A stretch of DNA of 60,969 nucleotides from Kitasatospora indigofera (GTDB lineage Bacteria; Actinomycetota; Actinomycetes; Streptomycetales; Streptomycetaceae): assembly GCF_014655955.1 (NCBI RefSeq), contig NZ_BNBO01000054.1:1-60969 (forward strand), written 5' to 3'. Position 1 is the stretch's first letter. Every line of letters starts with the position of its first letter. The notes below the pieces were generated by a model, which saw only the letters and a list, made by a program, of their open reading frames with translations, did no database searches and had not been told where the DNA came from. Made by a program: the position numbers and the translations under genes. Below, piece after piece: positions 24,850-33,171 of this stretch.

Positions 24850-25695
24850 ATGACGACCGGCAACCAGCCCACGACCCCGTCCGCGCAGCCCGCCGACCGG
24901 CTCCGCGACCCCTCCCGCTCCCCCGCCGGCCCGCTCCGGCCGGCCGCCCCGCCCGCGTCACGCGTGGCCGTGGTCACCGGCGCGGGCAGCGGGATCGGCC
25001 GGGCCACCGCTCGGGCCTTCGCCGCCCAGGGCGTCCATGTCCTGGCGGTCGGCCGCCGGCCCGGCCCGCTGGCGGAGACCGCCGGGGCGGCCCCGGACCT
25101 CATCAGCCCGCTCCCGGCGGACGTCACCGGCGCCGGCGCCCCCGAGGAGATCGTCCGGGCCGCCCTGGACCGCTTCGGGCGACTCGACATCCTGGTGAAC
25201 AACGCCGGCATCGTCCGTGGCGGCGGACTCGGCACCTACACCCGGGAGTTGATCGACGAGCAGGTGGCCACCAACCTGACCGCCCCCGTCCTGCTCACCC
25301 AGGCCGCGCTGCCCGCCCTCGCGTCGGCGGCCGGGGTGGTGGTGAACGTCACCACCTCGGTCGGCCAACGCGGCTGGCCCGGCAACGCGGTGTACCCGGC
25401 CACCAAGTCGGCCCTCGAACTGCTCACCCGCAGTTGGGCGGTGGAGCTGGCGCCGCGCGGCGTCCGGGTGGTCGCGGTGGCGCCGGGGGCGGTCGCCACG
25501 CCCATCGCGGACCACTCCGGCTTCAGCCCGGAGCAGCAGGCGGCGCTCCGGCGCCGGCAACTCGCCCACACCCCGCTCGGCCGGGTCGGCCGGCCCGCCG
25601 AGGTGGCCTGGGCGATCACCCAACTCTCTTCCGCACAGGCATCGTTCGTCACCGGAGTAGTCTTTCCGGTGGACGGCGGAGCCGTCGTGGCCTGA
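24850..25695 (+). CDS. Short-chain dehydrogenase/reductase (SDR), 281 aa
   Basis: Classical SDR: TGAGSGIG cofactor loop, the NNAG motif, catalytic Ser in NVTTSVGQ and YPATK (YxxxK), ending PVDGG. The first 36 residues are an unusual Pro/Ser-rich extension before the first strand (RVAVVTGAG). The VGRR after strand 2 suggests NADP(H). No ribosome site is present and the start falls just after a MerR-type promoter. The MerR gene follows after 20 bp. The substrate is unknown; the arrangement suggests detoxification of a compound sensed by MerR. Confidence 0.88.
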   Translation: MTTGNQPTTPSAQPADRLRDPSRSPAGPLRPAAPPASRVAVVTGAGSGIGRATARAFAAQGVHVLAVGRRPGPLAETAGAAPDLISPLPADVTGAGAPEEIVRAALDRFGRLDILVNNAGIVRGGGLGTYTRELIDEQVATNLTAPVLLTQAALPALASAAGVVVNVTTSVGQRGWPGNAVYPATKSALELLTRSWAVELAPRGVRVVAVAPGAVATPIADHSGFSPEQQAALRRRQLAHTPLGRVGRPAEVAWAITQLSSAQASFVTGVVFPVDGGAVVA

Positions 25696-25715
25696 CGAAG
25701 GAGGGGTGCGGGCCC

Positions 25716-26198
25716 GTGCAGATCGGCGAACTGGCGCTGGCCACCGGCGCCTCGGCGCGCGCCCTGCGCCACTACGAGCAGGCCGGGCTGATCAGCTCGG
25801 AGCGGGCCCACAACGGCTACCGGGTGTACGGGGAGCGGGCCGCCGTCCGGGTCGGCAACATCCGGCGCCTGCTCGCCGCCGGGCTCACCCTGGAGGACGT
25901 CCGGACCTTCCTGCCCTGCCTGGACGGTGACGTGACGGCCGGCCCGCCGTCCGCCGAGGCCCTGCGGATCGCCCGCGAGCGGCTGGCCGTCCTCGAAGGG
26001 CGGATCGCCGCCCAGAGCGAGGTCCGCGACCGGCTGGCGGCGGCCCTGGAGGGCGCCGGAGCGGGCCTCGCCCGAAGCCTCGCGCCGGAGCAGGCCGGGG
26101 CGGACGCGGCAGTGGACGCGGCGGCGGGGGGCCGGCGCGGCAGGGCAGCGGACGCAGCAGCGGTGACCGGCGCGGCGGCGGTGCGACCGTCCGGGTGA
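25716..26198 (+). CDS. MerR-family regulator, 160 aa
   Basis: N-terminal MerR DNA-binding domain: QIGELALATGASARALRHYE, AGLISSERAHNGYRVYGE and the second helix pair IRRLLAAGLTLEDVRTFLP. A coiled-coil dimer helix follows (ERLAVLEGRIAAQSEVRDRL). The C-terminal 35 residues are Ala/Gly-rich with no obvious metal cluster; one Cys lies in LPCLDGD. GTG start with GGAGGGG about 9 nt upstream. It lies in an operon with the SDR and should act on the 19-bp-spacer promoter at 24811. Confidence 0.88.
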   Translation: MQIGELALATGASARALRHYEQAGLISSERAHNGYRVYGERAAVRVGNIRRLLAAGLTLEDVRTFLPCLDGDVTAGPPSAEALRIARERLAVLEGRIAAQSEVRDRLAAALEGAGAGLARSLAPEQAGADAAVDAAAGGRRGRAADAAAVTGAAAVRPSG

Positions 26199-26200
26199 CG

Positions 26201-26220
26201 ACACCCCCGTTCGGGGGTGT
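26201..26220. other. 20-bp near-perfect palindrome ACACCCCCG-TT-CGGGGGTGT
   Basis: Nine-base arms flank two T. It begins 2 bp after the MerR stop and ends 33 bp before the acyl-CoA ligase ATG. The 2-nt centre is too tight for a typical hairpin loop and there is no T tract, so it could be an operator for the ligase as well as a terminator. Confidence 0.55.
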
Positions 26221-26253
26221 GCAGCGGGCACGGCCGGTAGCAGAGTGAAAGGT

Positions 26254-27786
26254 ATGCAGACTCCACTCTCCGTGATGGACTTCCTCGACCGGGCCGAGCT
26301 GGTCTACGGCGACCGGGTCGGGATCGTCGACGAGCCGCTGCAACCGGCCTCGTCCTGGGGCGAGCTCAGCTACCGCAGAGTCGCCGAGCTCGCCCGCGCG
26401 CAGGCCGCCGGACTCGACCGCCTGGGCGTCGGCCCCGGCGAGCGGGTCGCGATCGTCTCGCACAACTCGGCGCGCCTGATGACCTCGATGTTCGGTGTCA
26501 GCGGCCACGGCCGGGTGCTGGTCCCGGTCAACTTCCGGCTCCGCGCGGACGAGGTCTCCTACATCGTCGAGCAGAGCCGCGCCTCCGTCCTGCTCGTCGA
26601 CCCCGAACTGGCTGAACCGCTGGCGGGCGTGAAGGCCCGGCACACCTTCGTGATCGGGGCGGAGAGCGACGCCCTGCTGTACGACTTCGACAGCGCGCCG
26701 AAGCGGTACGAGATCGCCGAGTCGGACACCGCCACCATCAACTACACCAGCGGAACCACCGCCCGGCCCAAGGGCGTTCAGCTCACCCACCGCAACATCT
26801 GGCTCAACTCCGTGCTGATGGGCCTGCATTTCGGCGCCAGTGACCGCGACGTCTACCTGCACACCCTGCCGATGTTCCACGCGAACGGCTGGGGCCTGCC
26901 GTTCGCGCTGACCGGGCTGGGCGCGCAGCACATCGTGCTGCGCAAGGTGGACGGCGCGGAGATCCTGCGCCGGGTGGAGCGGCACGGGGTCACCTTCCTG
27001 TGCGGCGCTCCCGCCGTGATCGCCATGGTGCTGGAGGCCGCCGCCGAATGGGACGGCCCGGTGCCCGGCCGTGACCGGGTGCGGATCATCGTGGCGGGCG
27101 CGCCGCCGCCGACCTCGGTGGTGCAGCGCATCGAGTCCGAACTCGGCTGGGAGTTCATGCAGATCTACGGACTCACCGAGACCTCGCCGCTGGCCACGGT
27201 CAACCGGGGCCGGGCCGAGTGGGACGACCTCCCCGCCGCCGAACGGGCCGAGAAGCTGGTCCAGGCCGGCGCCCCGGCGCTCGGCAGCCAGGTGCGGGTG
27301 GATGCCCAGGGCGAGGTCCTGATCCGCTCGAACCAGGTCCTGGAGGGCTACTGGGAGCAGCCGCAGGAGAGCGCCGAGGCGCTGAAGGGCGGCTGGTTCC
27401 ACACCGGCGACGGCGGCACCATGGCGGACGGCTACCTCACCATCTCCGACCGCAAGAAGGACGTCATCATCACCGGCGGGGAGAACGTCTCCTCGATCGA
27501 GGTGGAGGACTGCCTCTACGACCACCCGGCCGTCGCCGAGGTCGCCGTGATCGGTGTGCCGGACGAGAAGTGGGGCGAGACGGTCAAGGCCCTGGTGGTG
27601 CTCAAGCCGGGCGGGAGCGCCGACGAGGCGGAGCTCATCGCGCACTGCAAGCAGCGGCTGGCCGGCTACAAGTCGCCCACCTCGGTGGAGTTCCGGCAGG
27701 AGCTGGCCCGGACGACCACCGGCAAGCTGCAGAAGTTCCGCCTGCGCGAGCCCTACTGGGAGGGGCGCGAGCGGGGAGTCAACTGA
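26254..27786 (+). CDS. Acyl-CoA synthetase (AMP-binding, fatty/aryl-acid-CoA ligase type), 510 aa
   Basis: ANL-family adenylating enzyme with the full motif set: YTSGTTARPKGVQLTH (phosphate loop), YGLTETSP, GWFHTGD, DRKKDVIITGGENVSSIEVE (hinge) and the C-terminal catalytic Lys in TTGKLQK. Length is normal. It makes an acyl-CoA from a carboxylate, ATP and CoA; chain length or aromatic preference cannot be set from motifs. The ATG at 26254 starts MQTPLSVMDFLDRAE; a GTG at 26245 is possible. The LuxR-type gene converges on it. Confidence 0.9.
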   Translation: MQTPLSVMDFLDRAELVYGDRVGIVDEPLQPASSWGELSYRRVAELARAQAAGLDRLGVGPGERVAIVSHNSARLMTSMFGVSGHGRVLVPVNFRLRADEVSYIVEQSRASVLLVDPELAEPLAGVKARHTFVIGAESDALLYDFDSAPKRYEIAESDTATINYTSGTTARPKGVQLTHRNIWLNSVLMGLHFGASDRDVYLHTLPMFHANGWGLPFALTGLGAQHIVLRKVDGAEILRRVERHGVTFLCGAPAVIAMVLEAAAEWDGPVPGRDRVRIIVAGAPPPTSVVQRIESELGWEFMQIYGLTETSPLATVNRGRAEWDDLPAAERAEKLVQAGAPALGSQVRVDAQGEVLIRSNQVLEGYWEQPQESAEALKGGWFHTGDGGTMADGYLTISDRKKDVIITGGENVSSIEVEDCLYDHPAVAEVAVIGVPDEKWGETVKALVVLKPGGSADEAELIAHCKQRLAGYKSPTSVEFRQELARTTTGKLQKFRLREPYWEGRERGVN

Positions 27787-27852
27787 CCCCGGCGCCAACT
27801 GGCCCCGGTGCCGGCCGTCGCGGCCGGGGGCGCGGCCGGGGGCGCGGCAGCC

Positions 27853-28752
27853 TCAGCCGAGCAGGCCGGACTCCCGCGCTGTCAGGGCGAGTTCGACCCG
27901 GTTGCGGACGCCCAGCTTGTGCATCGCGCTCTTCAGGTAGCCCGTGACGGTGTTGCAGGTCAGCCCCAGCTCGGCGGCGATCTCCGGATTGGTCCGGCCG
28001 GTCGCCGCCCAGCGGAGCACCTCGTGCTCGCGCGGGGTCAGCCCGGCGGGCGGCCGTCCGCCGCCTGCCGGCTGGCCGTCCGCCGGGCGCCCGGCCGGCG
28101 GCCGGTGCGGCGCCGGGCCGCCGGAGCGCGGACGCGGGCGAGGGGCGGGGGGCCGGCCGGACGGCCCGGCCCAGGCCGCGGCGCCGGCCAGCGCGCGGGT
28201 GGCGGTGGCGGCGAGGTCGGCGACCGCCCCGATCCGCACGTCCCCGAACGGGACGACGGCGCGCAGCGCCGCGTACACCACGCCGTGCACCGCGCCGTCG
28301 TGGAGCAGCGGCACCGTCAGCATCGCGTACAGGTCCTCGGCGTCGACGGCGGCGTCGTGCTCGTGCGAGATGGTGGTGGCGGCCCGGTAGTCGGGCACCC
28401 AGGTGGGGGCGCGTTCGGCCAGCGCCCGGCCGCCCAGGCCGGTGCCGCTGGGGACGACCAGGTCGTGCAGCAGGCCGGCCCGGGTGCCGGACCAGTGCCG
28501 CAGCACCATCCCGGCCGGGCCGCCGCCCGGCTCCGGAGCCGCCGGAGGGGCCGCGGCTGCCGCACCCGGCGCAGTGCCGTCCCCGGGCCGGGGGCCGGGC
28601 CGGTCGGGGACGCCGACCAGGCCGACGTCCACGCCGCAGTCCGCCACCACCCGCCGGGCGAGATCCGCCAGCACGGCGGACCTGACCAGCTCCGCGGCCC
28701 GGGCGTCGAGGCCGTCGGCCGCCCGGGCGGGGGTGTCCGCAGCCCTTGTCAT
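27853..28752 (-). CDS. GAF-LuxR helix-turn-helix regulator, 299 aa
   Basis: The N-terminal 180 residues form a GAF-like sensor (LLHDLVVPSGTGLGGRALAE, WVPDYRAATTISHEHDAAVD, YAMLTVPLLHDGAVHGVVYA). A Pro/Arg-rich linker follows, then a LuxR domain (LTPREHEVLRWAATGRTNPE, AELGLTCNTVTGYLKSAMHK, LGVRNRVEL). A Cys lies within the recognition helix (LTCNTV). This architecture is typical of actinobacterial regulators next to acyl-CoA ligase genes. GAGAAT ends 6 nt before the ATG with no ribosome site, suggesting a leaderless start. Confidence 0.85.
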   Translation of the reverse strand: MTRAADTPARAADGLDARAAELVRSAVLADLARRVVADCGVDVGLVGVPDRPGPRPGDGTAPGAAAAAPPAAPEPGGGPAGMVLRHWSGTRAGLLHDLVVPSGTGLGGRALAERAPTWVPDYRAATTISHEHDAAVDAEDLYAMLTVPLLHDGAVHGVVYAALRAVVPFGDVRIGAVADLAATATRALAGAAAWAGPSGRPPAPRPRPRSGGPAPHRPPAGRPADGQPAGGGRPPAGLTPREHEVLRWAATGRTNPEIAAELGLTCNTVTGYLKSAMHKLGVRNRVELALTARESGLLG

Positions 28753-29078
28753 CGCGCGATTCTCACACGCGCCGGGACGGCTGGCGAGACCTGTGCGCGG
28801 CCTGTTCCGCACGGCCGGCGGGGCCGGGCACGGGGACGGCACCGGGCCGGGCACGGGGCAGGGCAGGGCACGGGACCGGGCAGGCCCGGCGCCGGCGATC
28901 GGCACCGGTCGGCACCGGTCAGCCCTGATCCGCTCCGGTCGGTCCCGGTCGCCCCTGGCCCCCGTCGGCCTCCCGCCGTAGTCTGCGGCCGTAGCCTGTG
29001 CCGCAGGGACGCGGACCCCGGCCCGCGGACGCCGCCGGGCCGGGCGGTCGACCGGCCCGAGACGAAGGGGAGACGATC
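28753..29078. other. Divergent intergenic region, LuxR / TIGR03084 gene
   Basis: 326 bp of low-complexity G/C-rich repeats (GGGCACGGG-like units around 28828-28880) and a perfect 10-bp tandem GGCACCGGTC (28901-28920). Two -10-like hexamers, TAGTCT (28979-28984) and TAGCCT (28992-28997), probably serve the TIGR03084 gene. No gene seen. Confidence 0.4.
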
Positions 29079-29882
29079 ATGACGAGCCCGGAGGGCCTGC
29101 TGGCCGATCTGCGCGCGGAGAACGCCGAGTTGGACGCCCTGGTGGCCACGCTCTCCCCCGCCGGCTGGGCCCGCCCGACCCCGGCCGAGGGGTGGACGAT
29201 CGCCCATCAGATCGCCCACCTGGCCTGGACCGACGACTGGACGGTGCTCTCGGCCTGCGACCCGGAAGGCTTCTTCGGCGCGGTCGAGCGGGCCTTCGTC
29301 CCGGGCACCGACCCGGTCGGCGAGGGCGCGGCGATCGGGGCGGCCGGGCCGCCCTCCGGGCTCCTCGCCCGCTGGCGGGCCGGCCGCGAGGAGGTGCTGG
29401 CGGTGCTGGCCTCCGCGCCGGGCGACGTCCGGCTGCCGTGGTTCGGGCCGCCGATGAAGCCGGCCTCGATGGCCACCGCCCGGCTGATGGAGACCTGGGC
29501 GCACGGCCAGGACGTGGCCGACGCCCTCGGGGTGACCCGGGTGCCGACCGCGCGGCTGCGCCAGGTGGCCCACCTCGGCGTCCGGACCATGGGCTTCGCC
29601 TTCGTGCAGAACGGCCTGCCCGTGCCGCCGGAGCCGGTGCGGGTCGAGCTGACCGGCCCGGACGGGGAGTCGTGGGCCTGGGGGCCCGAGGAGGCGGCGG
29701 ACCGGATCACCGGGCCGGCCCTGGACTTCTGCCTGCTGGTCACCCAGCGCCGGCACCGGGACGACTTGGCCGTGACGGCCTCGGGCCCGACCGCGCTCGC
29801 CTGGCTGCCGATCGCGCAGGCCTTCGCCGGACCGCCCGGCAAGGGCCGGGAGCCGGCCTCGGGGAACACATCCTCAAGCTGA
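29079..29882 (+). CDS. TIGR03084-family (DinB-like, mycothiol-type) metal-binding protein, 267 aa
   Basis: The family pattern is clear: LLADLRAENAELDALVATLS, GWTIAHQIAHLAWTDDWTVL with two metal-ligand histidines, RLMETWAHGQDVADALGV with the third, and LGVRTMGFAFVQNGLP. It is a paralog in fold of the maleylpyruvate isomerase family protein near 22.4 kb. Likely a mycothiol-dependent transferase or isomerase; substrate unknown. AAGGGGAG lies about 7 nt before the ATG. The C-terminal ten residues are a Ser/Gly tail. Confidence 0.85.
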   Translation: MTSPEGLLADLRAENAELDALVATLSPAGWARPTPAEGWTIAHQIAHLAWTDDWTVLSACDPEGFFGAVERAFVPGTDPVGEGAAIGAAGPPSGLLARWRAGREEVLAVLASAPGDVRLPWFGPPMKPASMATARLMETWAHGQDVADALGVTRVPTARLRQVAHLGVRTMGFAFVQNGLPVPPEPVRVELTGPDGESWAWGPEEAADRITGPALDFCLLVTQRRHRDDLAVTASGPTALAWLPIAQAFAGPPGKGREPASGNTSSS

Positions 29883-29966
29883 CGATACGTCAATACGACT
29901 GACACAAAGCCAAACCACACCTTTCGGGGATGGCGGAGGTTCGCCGACGAATGATGTGATCCCCCC

Positions 29967-30449
29967 ATGCTCTCCACCTTGAGGTTCCGCACCGCCGTCG
30001 TCGGCACCACCGCCCTGCTGGCCGCCGCCGGCGGCCTCACCGCCGCCCCCGCGGGCGCCGTCGCCCGCTCCCCCAGCGACACTCCCCCGGTCAGCCAGGC
30101 CGTCCGGGCCGGTCCGGCCGAGACGCAGGTCAACGCCTTCTTCGAGGAGTACCGGCTCGCGGTGCTCGGGGAGATCGACGACTCGCCCCGGGCGGTCCGG
30201 CAGAAGTACCTCAGCCCGTCCCTGAACCTGGGCCTGGACACCTGGGCGGCGCGCAGCGGCGCCGACCCGGTGTTCCGCACCCGGAGCATCCCGACCGCCT
30301 GGTCGGTGCGCGAGGTCGGGGCCGCACCCGGCTACGCCTCGGTCCGCCTCGGCGAGAGCTGGGGCGACGGCACCACCCGTGACGTCCGGTACACCGTCCG
30401 GCTGGCCGACCGCCGGATCACCGCACTCGACGACGAACCACCACCCTGA
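29967..30449 (+). CDS. Secreted protein of unknown function, 160 aa
   Basis: A clear Sec signal peptide (MLSTLRFRTAVVG, hydrophobic to about residue 27, APAGA cleavage region) leads a 125-residue mature protein with no cysteine. I do not recognise the domain. It has FFEEYRLAVLGE, a QKYLSPSLNLGLDTWAA segment and a final beta portion (YASVRLGESWGDGTTRDVRY), resembling small nuclear-transport-factor-2-like or DUF-type secreted folds, without certainty. TGTGAT ends 6 nt before the ATG and no ribosome site is seen. Confidence 0.65.
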   Translation: MLSTLRFRTAVVGTTALLAAAGGLTAAPAGAVARSPSDTPPVSQAVRAGPAETQVNAFFEEYRLAVLGEIDDSPRAVRQKYLSPSLNLGLDTWAARSGADPVFRTRSIPTAWSVREVGAAPGYASVRLGESWGDGTTRDVRYTVRLADRRITALDDEPPP

Positions 30450-30563
30450 CGCCGGCCCACACCGTCGGGGTCGGACTGTCGGGCTCGGGCCGTCGGACGC
30501 AGGCCGTCCGGACGCCCTCCCGGGGCCCGCTTCAGGCGAGCCCGCCACCGCGAGACCACGGCG

Positions 30564-31406
30564 TCACAGGGAGGCGTCGAGGACTTCGTGCAGGCGGGCC
30601 GCGAACGCCCGGGGGTGGGTGGTGTTGCCGTTGTGGCCACCGGGGAACTCCACGATGTCCGTGTCCAGCAGGGTGGCCAACTCCTCGGCGCAGCGGTAGT
30701 TCCAGGCCTGGCCCGAGGTCCTTCCGGCGGCGGGCACGATCCGGACCTGGCGGGTGGCCGGGGCGGCGAGGTCGGCCGCGCACAAAGTGCTGTCACGCAG
30801 CTCGGGGAGGTCGTGGGCCAGGAAGAACTCGATGTTGGCGATCCGCTGCGCGGTGGCCGGCGGCATCGTGAAGCCGGGCTCGGCGTCCATCGCCGAGGGG
30901 TCGATCGCGACGGCGGCGGCGATCCGCCGCATGGCGGGCGCCCAGCCCTCGTCACGATGGGTACGGACGATCCCGTCCAGGGTCCGGCGGATGCCGGCCC
31001 GGTCCGCGGCCGGGAGCAGGCCCGGCGTGGCGGGGTCGTGGGCGACGAGGGTGTGCACCTGCCCGGGGTGGGCGGCCGCCAGGTGCAGACCGTAGAGGGC
31101 CCCGAGGCTGCAGCCGAGCAGCCGTGCGGGCCGGTCGGTCAGCGCGGCGAGCAGGTGGTGCAGGTCCTCGGCGTGGATCTGCGGGGTAACGGGCTGCTCC
31201 GGATCGTGGCGGGTGCTCCGCGACAGGCCCCGCCGGTCGTAGGTGGCGACGGTCCAGCGGTCCGCGAGGTGACCGACGAGCGCCTCGGTGCGGTCGGCGT
31301 CACCCTCCCCGCTCTGCGCGATCAGCAACAGCGGGCCGGTGCCCCGGAGTTCGTAGTGGAGGGTGGCGCCGGGCACGGGCAGTGCGTTGCGTACGGCGGT
31401 GGTCAT
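30564..31406 (-). CDS. Alpha/beta hydrolase, 280 aa
   Basis: Alpha/beta hydrolase fold: LHYELRGTGPLLLIAQSGEG, YDRRGLSRS, the nucleophile elbow GCSLGALYG (G-x-S-x-G) and a C-terminal catalytic His region EFPGGHNGNTTHP. The SGEGD in place of a H-G-G oxyanion loop is normal for this subgroup. Esterase or small-molecule hydrolase of unknown substrate. It diverges from a MarR gene across a 127-bp gap containing a phased palindrome array, so it is very likely that MarR's target. Confidence 0.87.
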   Translation of the reverse strand: MTTAVRNALPVPGATLHYELRGTGPLLLIAQSGEGDADRTEALVGHLADRWTVATYDRRGLSRSTRHDPEQPVTPQIHAEDLHHLLAALTDRPARLLGCSLGALYGLHLAAAHPGQVHTLVAHDPATPGLLPAADRAGIRRTLDGIVRTHRDEGWAPAMRRIAAAVAIDPSAMDAEPGFTMPPATAQRIANIEFFLAHDLPELRDSTLCAADLAAPATRQVRIVPAAGRTSGQAWNYRCAEELATLLDTDIVEFPGGHNGNTTHPRAFAARLHEVLDASL

Positions 31407-31461
31407 GGGGCGCTCCCGTCCGGTGGCGGCGGCCTCGGTGGCCTGCCTTCTCCATCACCGT

Positions 31462-31525
31462 AAAGCATCGAATTAGATGCATCAAGATAGATGCATCTCT
31501 CTCGATGCATCTTTCCTGATGTACT
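31462..31525. promoter_or_regulatory. Array of GATGCATC palindromes at an exact 14-bp period
   Basis: GATGCATC occurs at 31476-31483, 31490-31497 and 31504-31511. In the same phase there is a degenerate copy before (AAAGCATC, 31462) and a half site after (GATGTACT, 31518). That gives five positions at strict 14-bp steps, between the hydrolase and MarR. The last unit runs into a -10-like TACTCT (31522-31527) located 6 nt before the MarR ATG. Probably cooperative operators for the MarR protein. Confidence 0.75.
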
Positions 31526-31533
31526 CTCCGGAC

Positions 31534-31992
31534 ATGAACGGAGTCGACCTCTTCCTGCTGGGCCGCACCCTGATGAAGATCGGCGAGGAGGCCCTCCCGC
31601 AACCCGTGGGCGAGCACGGACGCCGCCCCGGCGGCACCCGCTCGGTCCTCGTCGTGCTGAGCGACCTGACGGAGCATCCGGACAGTGCGGTGGGCGAGAT
31701 CGCGGCCCGCACCGGCCTGCCGCAGAGCCAGGTCTCCACCGCGGTCGCCCGGCTGAAGGAGGCCGGCTCGGTCACCACCGCCCCCGACCCGGCCGACCGC
31801 CGCCGCCTGCTGGTCCGGCCGGCCGCCGAACCCTCGCCCCGGGTCGCGGAGGTCCGCAGCGGAACGGTCGACGCGGCACTCGCCGCCGCCCTCGGCACCG
31901 ACGACCCCGCACGCGTCGAGGAGGTCACCGCCGCCCTGGAGACCCTGGCCCGGCACCTGACCCCGGCCACGCTGTCCCGGCTGCGCGCCTGA
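31534..31992 (+). CDS. MarR-type winged-helix regulator, 152 aa
   Basis: Winged helix with SAVGEIAARTGLPQSQVSTA as the recognition unit, RLKEAGSVTTAPDPADRRRL as the wing, and helical N- and C-terminal dimer regions (DLFLLGRTLMKIGEEAL; RVEEVTAALETLARHL). Short for the family. No ribosome site; TACTCT ends 6 nt before this ATG, which favours a leaderless start here over in-frame ATGs at 31519 or 31477. The upstream frame runs through the operator array, which argues against the longer forms. Confidence 0.8.
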   Translation: MNGVDLFLLGRTLMKIGEEALPQPVGEHGRRPGGTRSVLVVLSDLTEHPDSAVGEIAARTGLPQSQVSTAVARLKEAGSVTTAPDPADRRRLLVRPAAEPSPRVAEVRSGTVDAALAAALGTDDPARVEEVTAALETLARHLTPATLSRLRA

Positions 31993-32072
31993 AGGCTGTC
32001 CCGCCCCGGGAATTCGAACCGTGCTCCGCGGTGGCCCTGGACACGGGACTCGGCCGCAGGAAGGCTTCGGAC

Positions 32073-32399
32073 ATGGGAACCGACGAACCGCTGTCCGAGG
32101 ACGAGCTTTCCGCCATCGAACGGCGCGTCGCCGCCGCCTCCCCGGGCCCTTGGGTCGGTTGGCTGGAGAGCCGGCACGGGATCGGCGGCTCAAGCTTCAT
32201 CGAGCTCCCCGGTGACGTGGAGGTGGACGACGAGCTCTACCTGACGCGCGCCACCGGCGGCCGCCGGGTCGGCGGAGCGCACGCACAGACCGACGCGGAC
32301 ATCGATTTCATCGCCGGCGCGCGCCAGGACGTACCGCGACTGGTCAGCGAGGTGCGGCGACTGCGGGCCGCCCTGGAGGAAGCGCGGTCGGCCGACTGA
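32073..32399 (+). CDS. Conserved actinobacterial/phage-type hypothetical protein, 108 aa
   Basis: Begins DELSAIERRVAAASPGPWVG and ends DADIDFIAGARQDVPRLVSE followed by a short helix (VRRLRAALEEA). This layout (Ala-rich helix, PGPW, then D-x-x-F-I-A-x-A-R-x-D-V-P-x-L) is widespread in streptomycetes and also in actinophages, with no known function. An AGGAAGG lies about 13 nt before the ATG. No other phage genes are nearby. Confidence 0.65.
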   Translation: MGTDEPLSEDELSAIERRVAAASPGPWVGWLESRHGIGGSSFIELPGDVEVDDELYLTRATGGRRVGGAHAQTDADIDFIAGARQDVPRLVSEVRRLRAALEEARSAD

Positions 32400-32476
32400 C
32401 GAACCCGTCCACCCCCTTGCCCCCGCTCCGGATCCGTCCCCGGACGACCCCCGGGAGGAGGCGGCCCCGCCCGCCG

Positions 32477-33082
32477 TCAGCCCGCCGGCCGCAGCCAGGG
32501 AGCCAGTGCGGCATCCGTGGCCGCCCGGACGGCGGCGTGCAGCTCGGCCGGGGAGGCGGGCTGCCCAGGGTCTTCGAGGAGGACCTGAAGGGCCGCGGTG
32601 ACGGCGCCGACGAACGCGCCGGTGAGCGCCGCCGCCCGCACCCGGTCGATCCGGTCCGCGAAGGCCTCGGCCAGCCGGCGCGCGATCTCCTGCTGGGCGT
32701 CGAACTGGATCTGCAGGGCGCGGCCGCGCACCGCGGGCACGGTGCGGATCAGTTCGAGACGCAGGGCCGCGAGCGGGCCGACCAGGTCGTCGCCGGTGTC
32801 CGGCACGGTGCCCAGTGCACGGAGCAGCACCTCGGCCGGGCCTTCGGCGGGGGTGCGGGAGTCGATGGCCGCGATCACGGCCTGCACCCGGGCGTCGGAC
32901 TCCGGGAAGAGCAGCTCCTCCTTGCTGGCGAAGTAGCTGAAGAACGTGCGCGTGCCGATCTCCGCCGCCGCCGCGATGTCCGCCACCGTGGTCCGGTCGT
33001 AGCCCTGCCGCCGGAACAGCTCGGCCGCCGCGTCGACGAGGGCCTGGCGGGTACGGGCGCGCTTGCGGTCACGAAGGGACAT
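32477..33082 (-). CDS. TetR-family regulator, 201 aa
   Basis: N-terminal helix-turn-helix: RKRARTRQALVDAAAELFRR, GYDRTTVADIAAAAEIGTRT, FFSYFASKEEL, the common AcrR-type form. The C-terminal ligand domain is helical with no diagnostic residues. It diverges from an FAD monooxygenase across an 89-bp gap filled with evenly phased palindromes, so autoregulation and control of the monooxygenase are likely. Confidence 0.88.
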   Translation of the reverse strand: MSLRDRKRARTRQALVDAAAELFRRQGYDRTTVADIAAAAEIGTRTFFSYFASKEELLFPESDARVQAVIAAIDSRTPAEGPAEVLLRALGTVPDTGDDLVGPLAALRLELIRTVPAVRGRALQIQFDAQQEIARRLAEAFADRIDRVRAAALTGAFVGAVTAALQVLLEDPGQPASPAELHAAVRAATDAALAPWLRPAG

Positions 33083-33102
33083 CCCGACACCTTAGCGCCC
33101 GA

Positions 33103-33165
33103 TGCAGATCTGCACTTACTGCAAATCTGCACTCATTGCAGAAATGCACCGAGTGCATCTATGGT
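33103..33165 (+). promoter_or_regulatory. 17-bp-phased TGCA-N4-TGCA iterons over the monooxygenase promoter
   Basis: TGCAGATCTGCA (33103), TGCAAATCTGCA (33120) and TGCAGAAATGCA (33137) start exactly 17 bp apart, and a half site TGCATC follows in phase at 33154. The third iteron overlaps a -35 TTGCAG (33136-33141). After 18 bp comes -10 TATGGT (33160-33165), 6 nt before the ATG. A TetR dimer on iteron 3 would cover the -35. The promoter implies a leaderless message, although GGTGG is also near the start. Confidence 0.78.
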
Positions 33166-33171
33166 GGCGTC

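Noticed and set aside
32008..32022. GGTTCGAATTCC-like motif (minus strand) resembling a tRNA T-loop
   Set aside because: The flanks do not form acceptor, D or anticodon arms, so it is not a tRNA or an att remnant I can support. TTCGAA is also a plain palindrome.
32073..32399. Prophage fragment
   Set aside because: The small protein has phage relatives, but no integrase, structural gene or att site is near. It is also common on chromosomes.
31476..33159. Regular short repeats that could suggest CRISPR arrays
   Set aside because: Units are 8-12 bp with 5-6 bp spacers, palindromic and located in promoter gaps. There are no cas genes. They fit operators.
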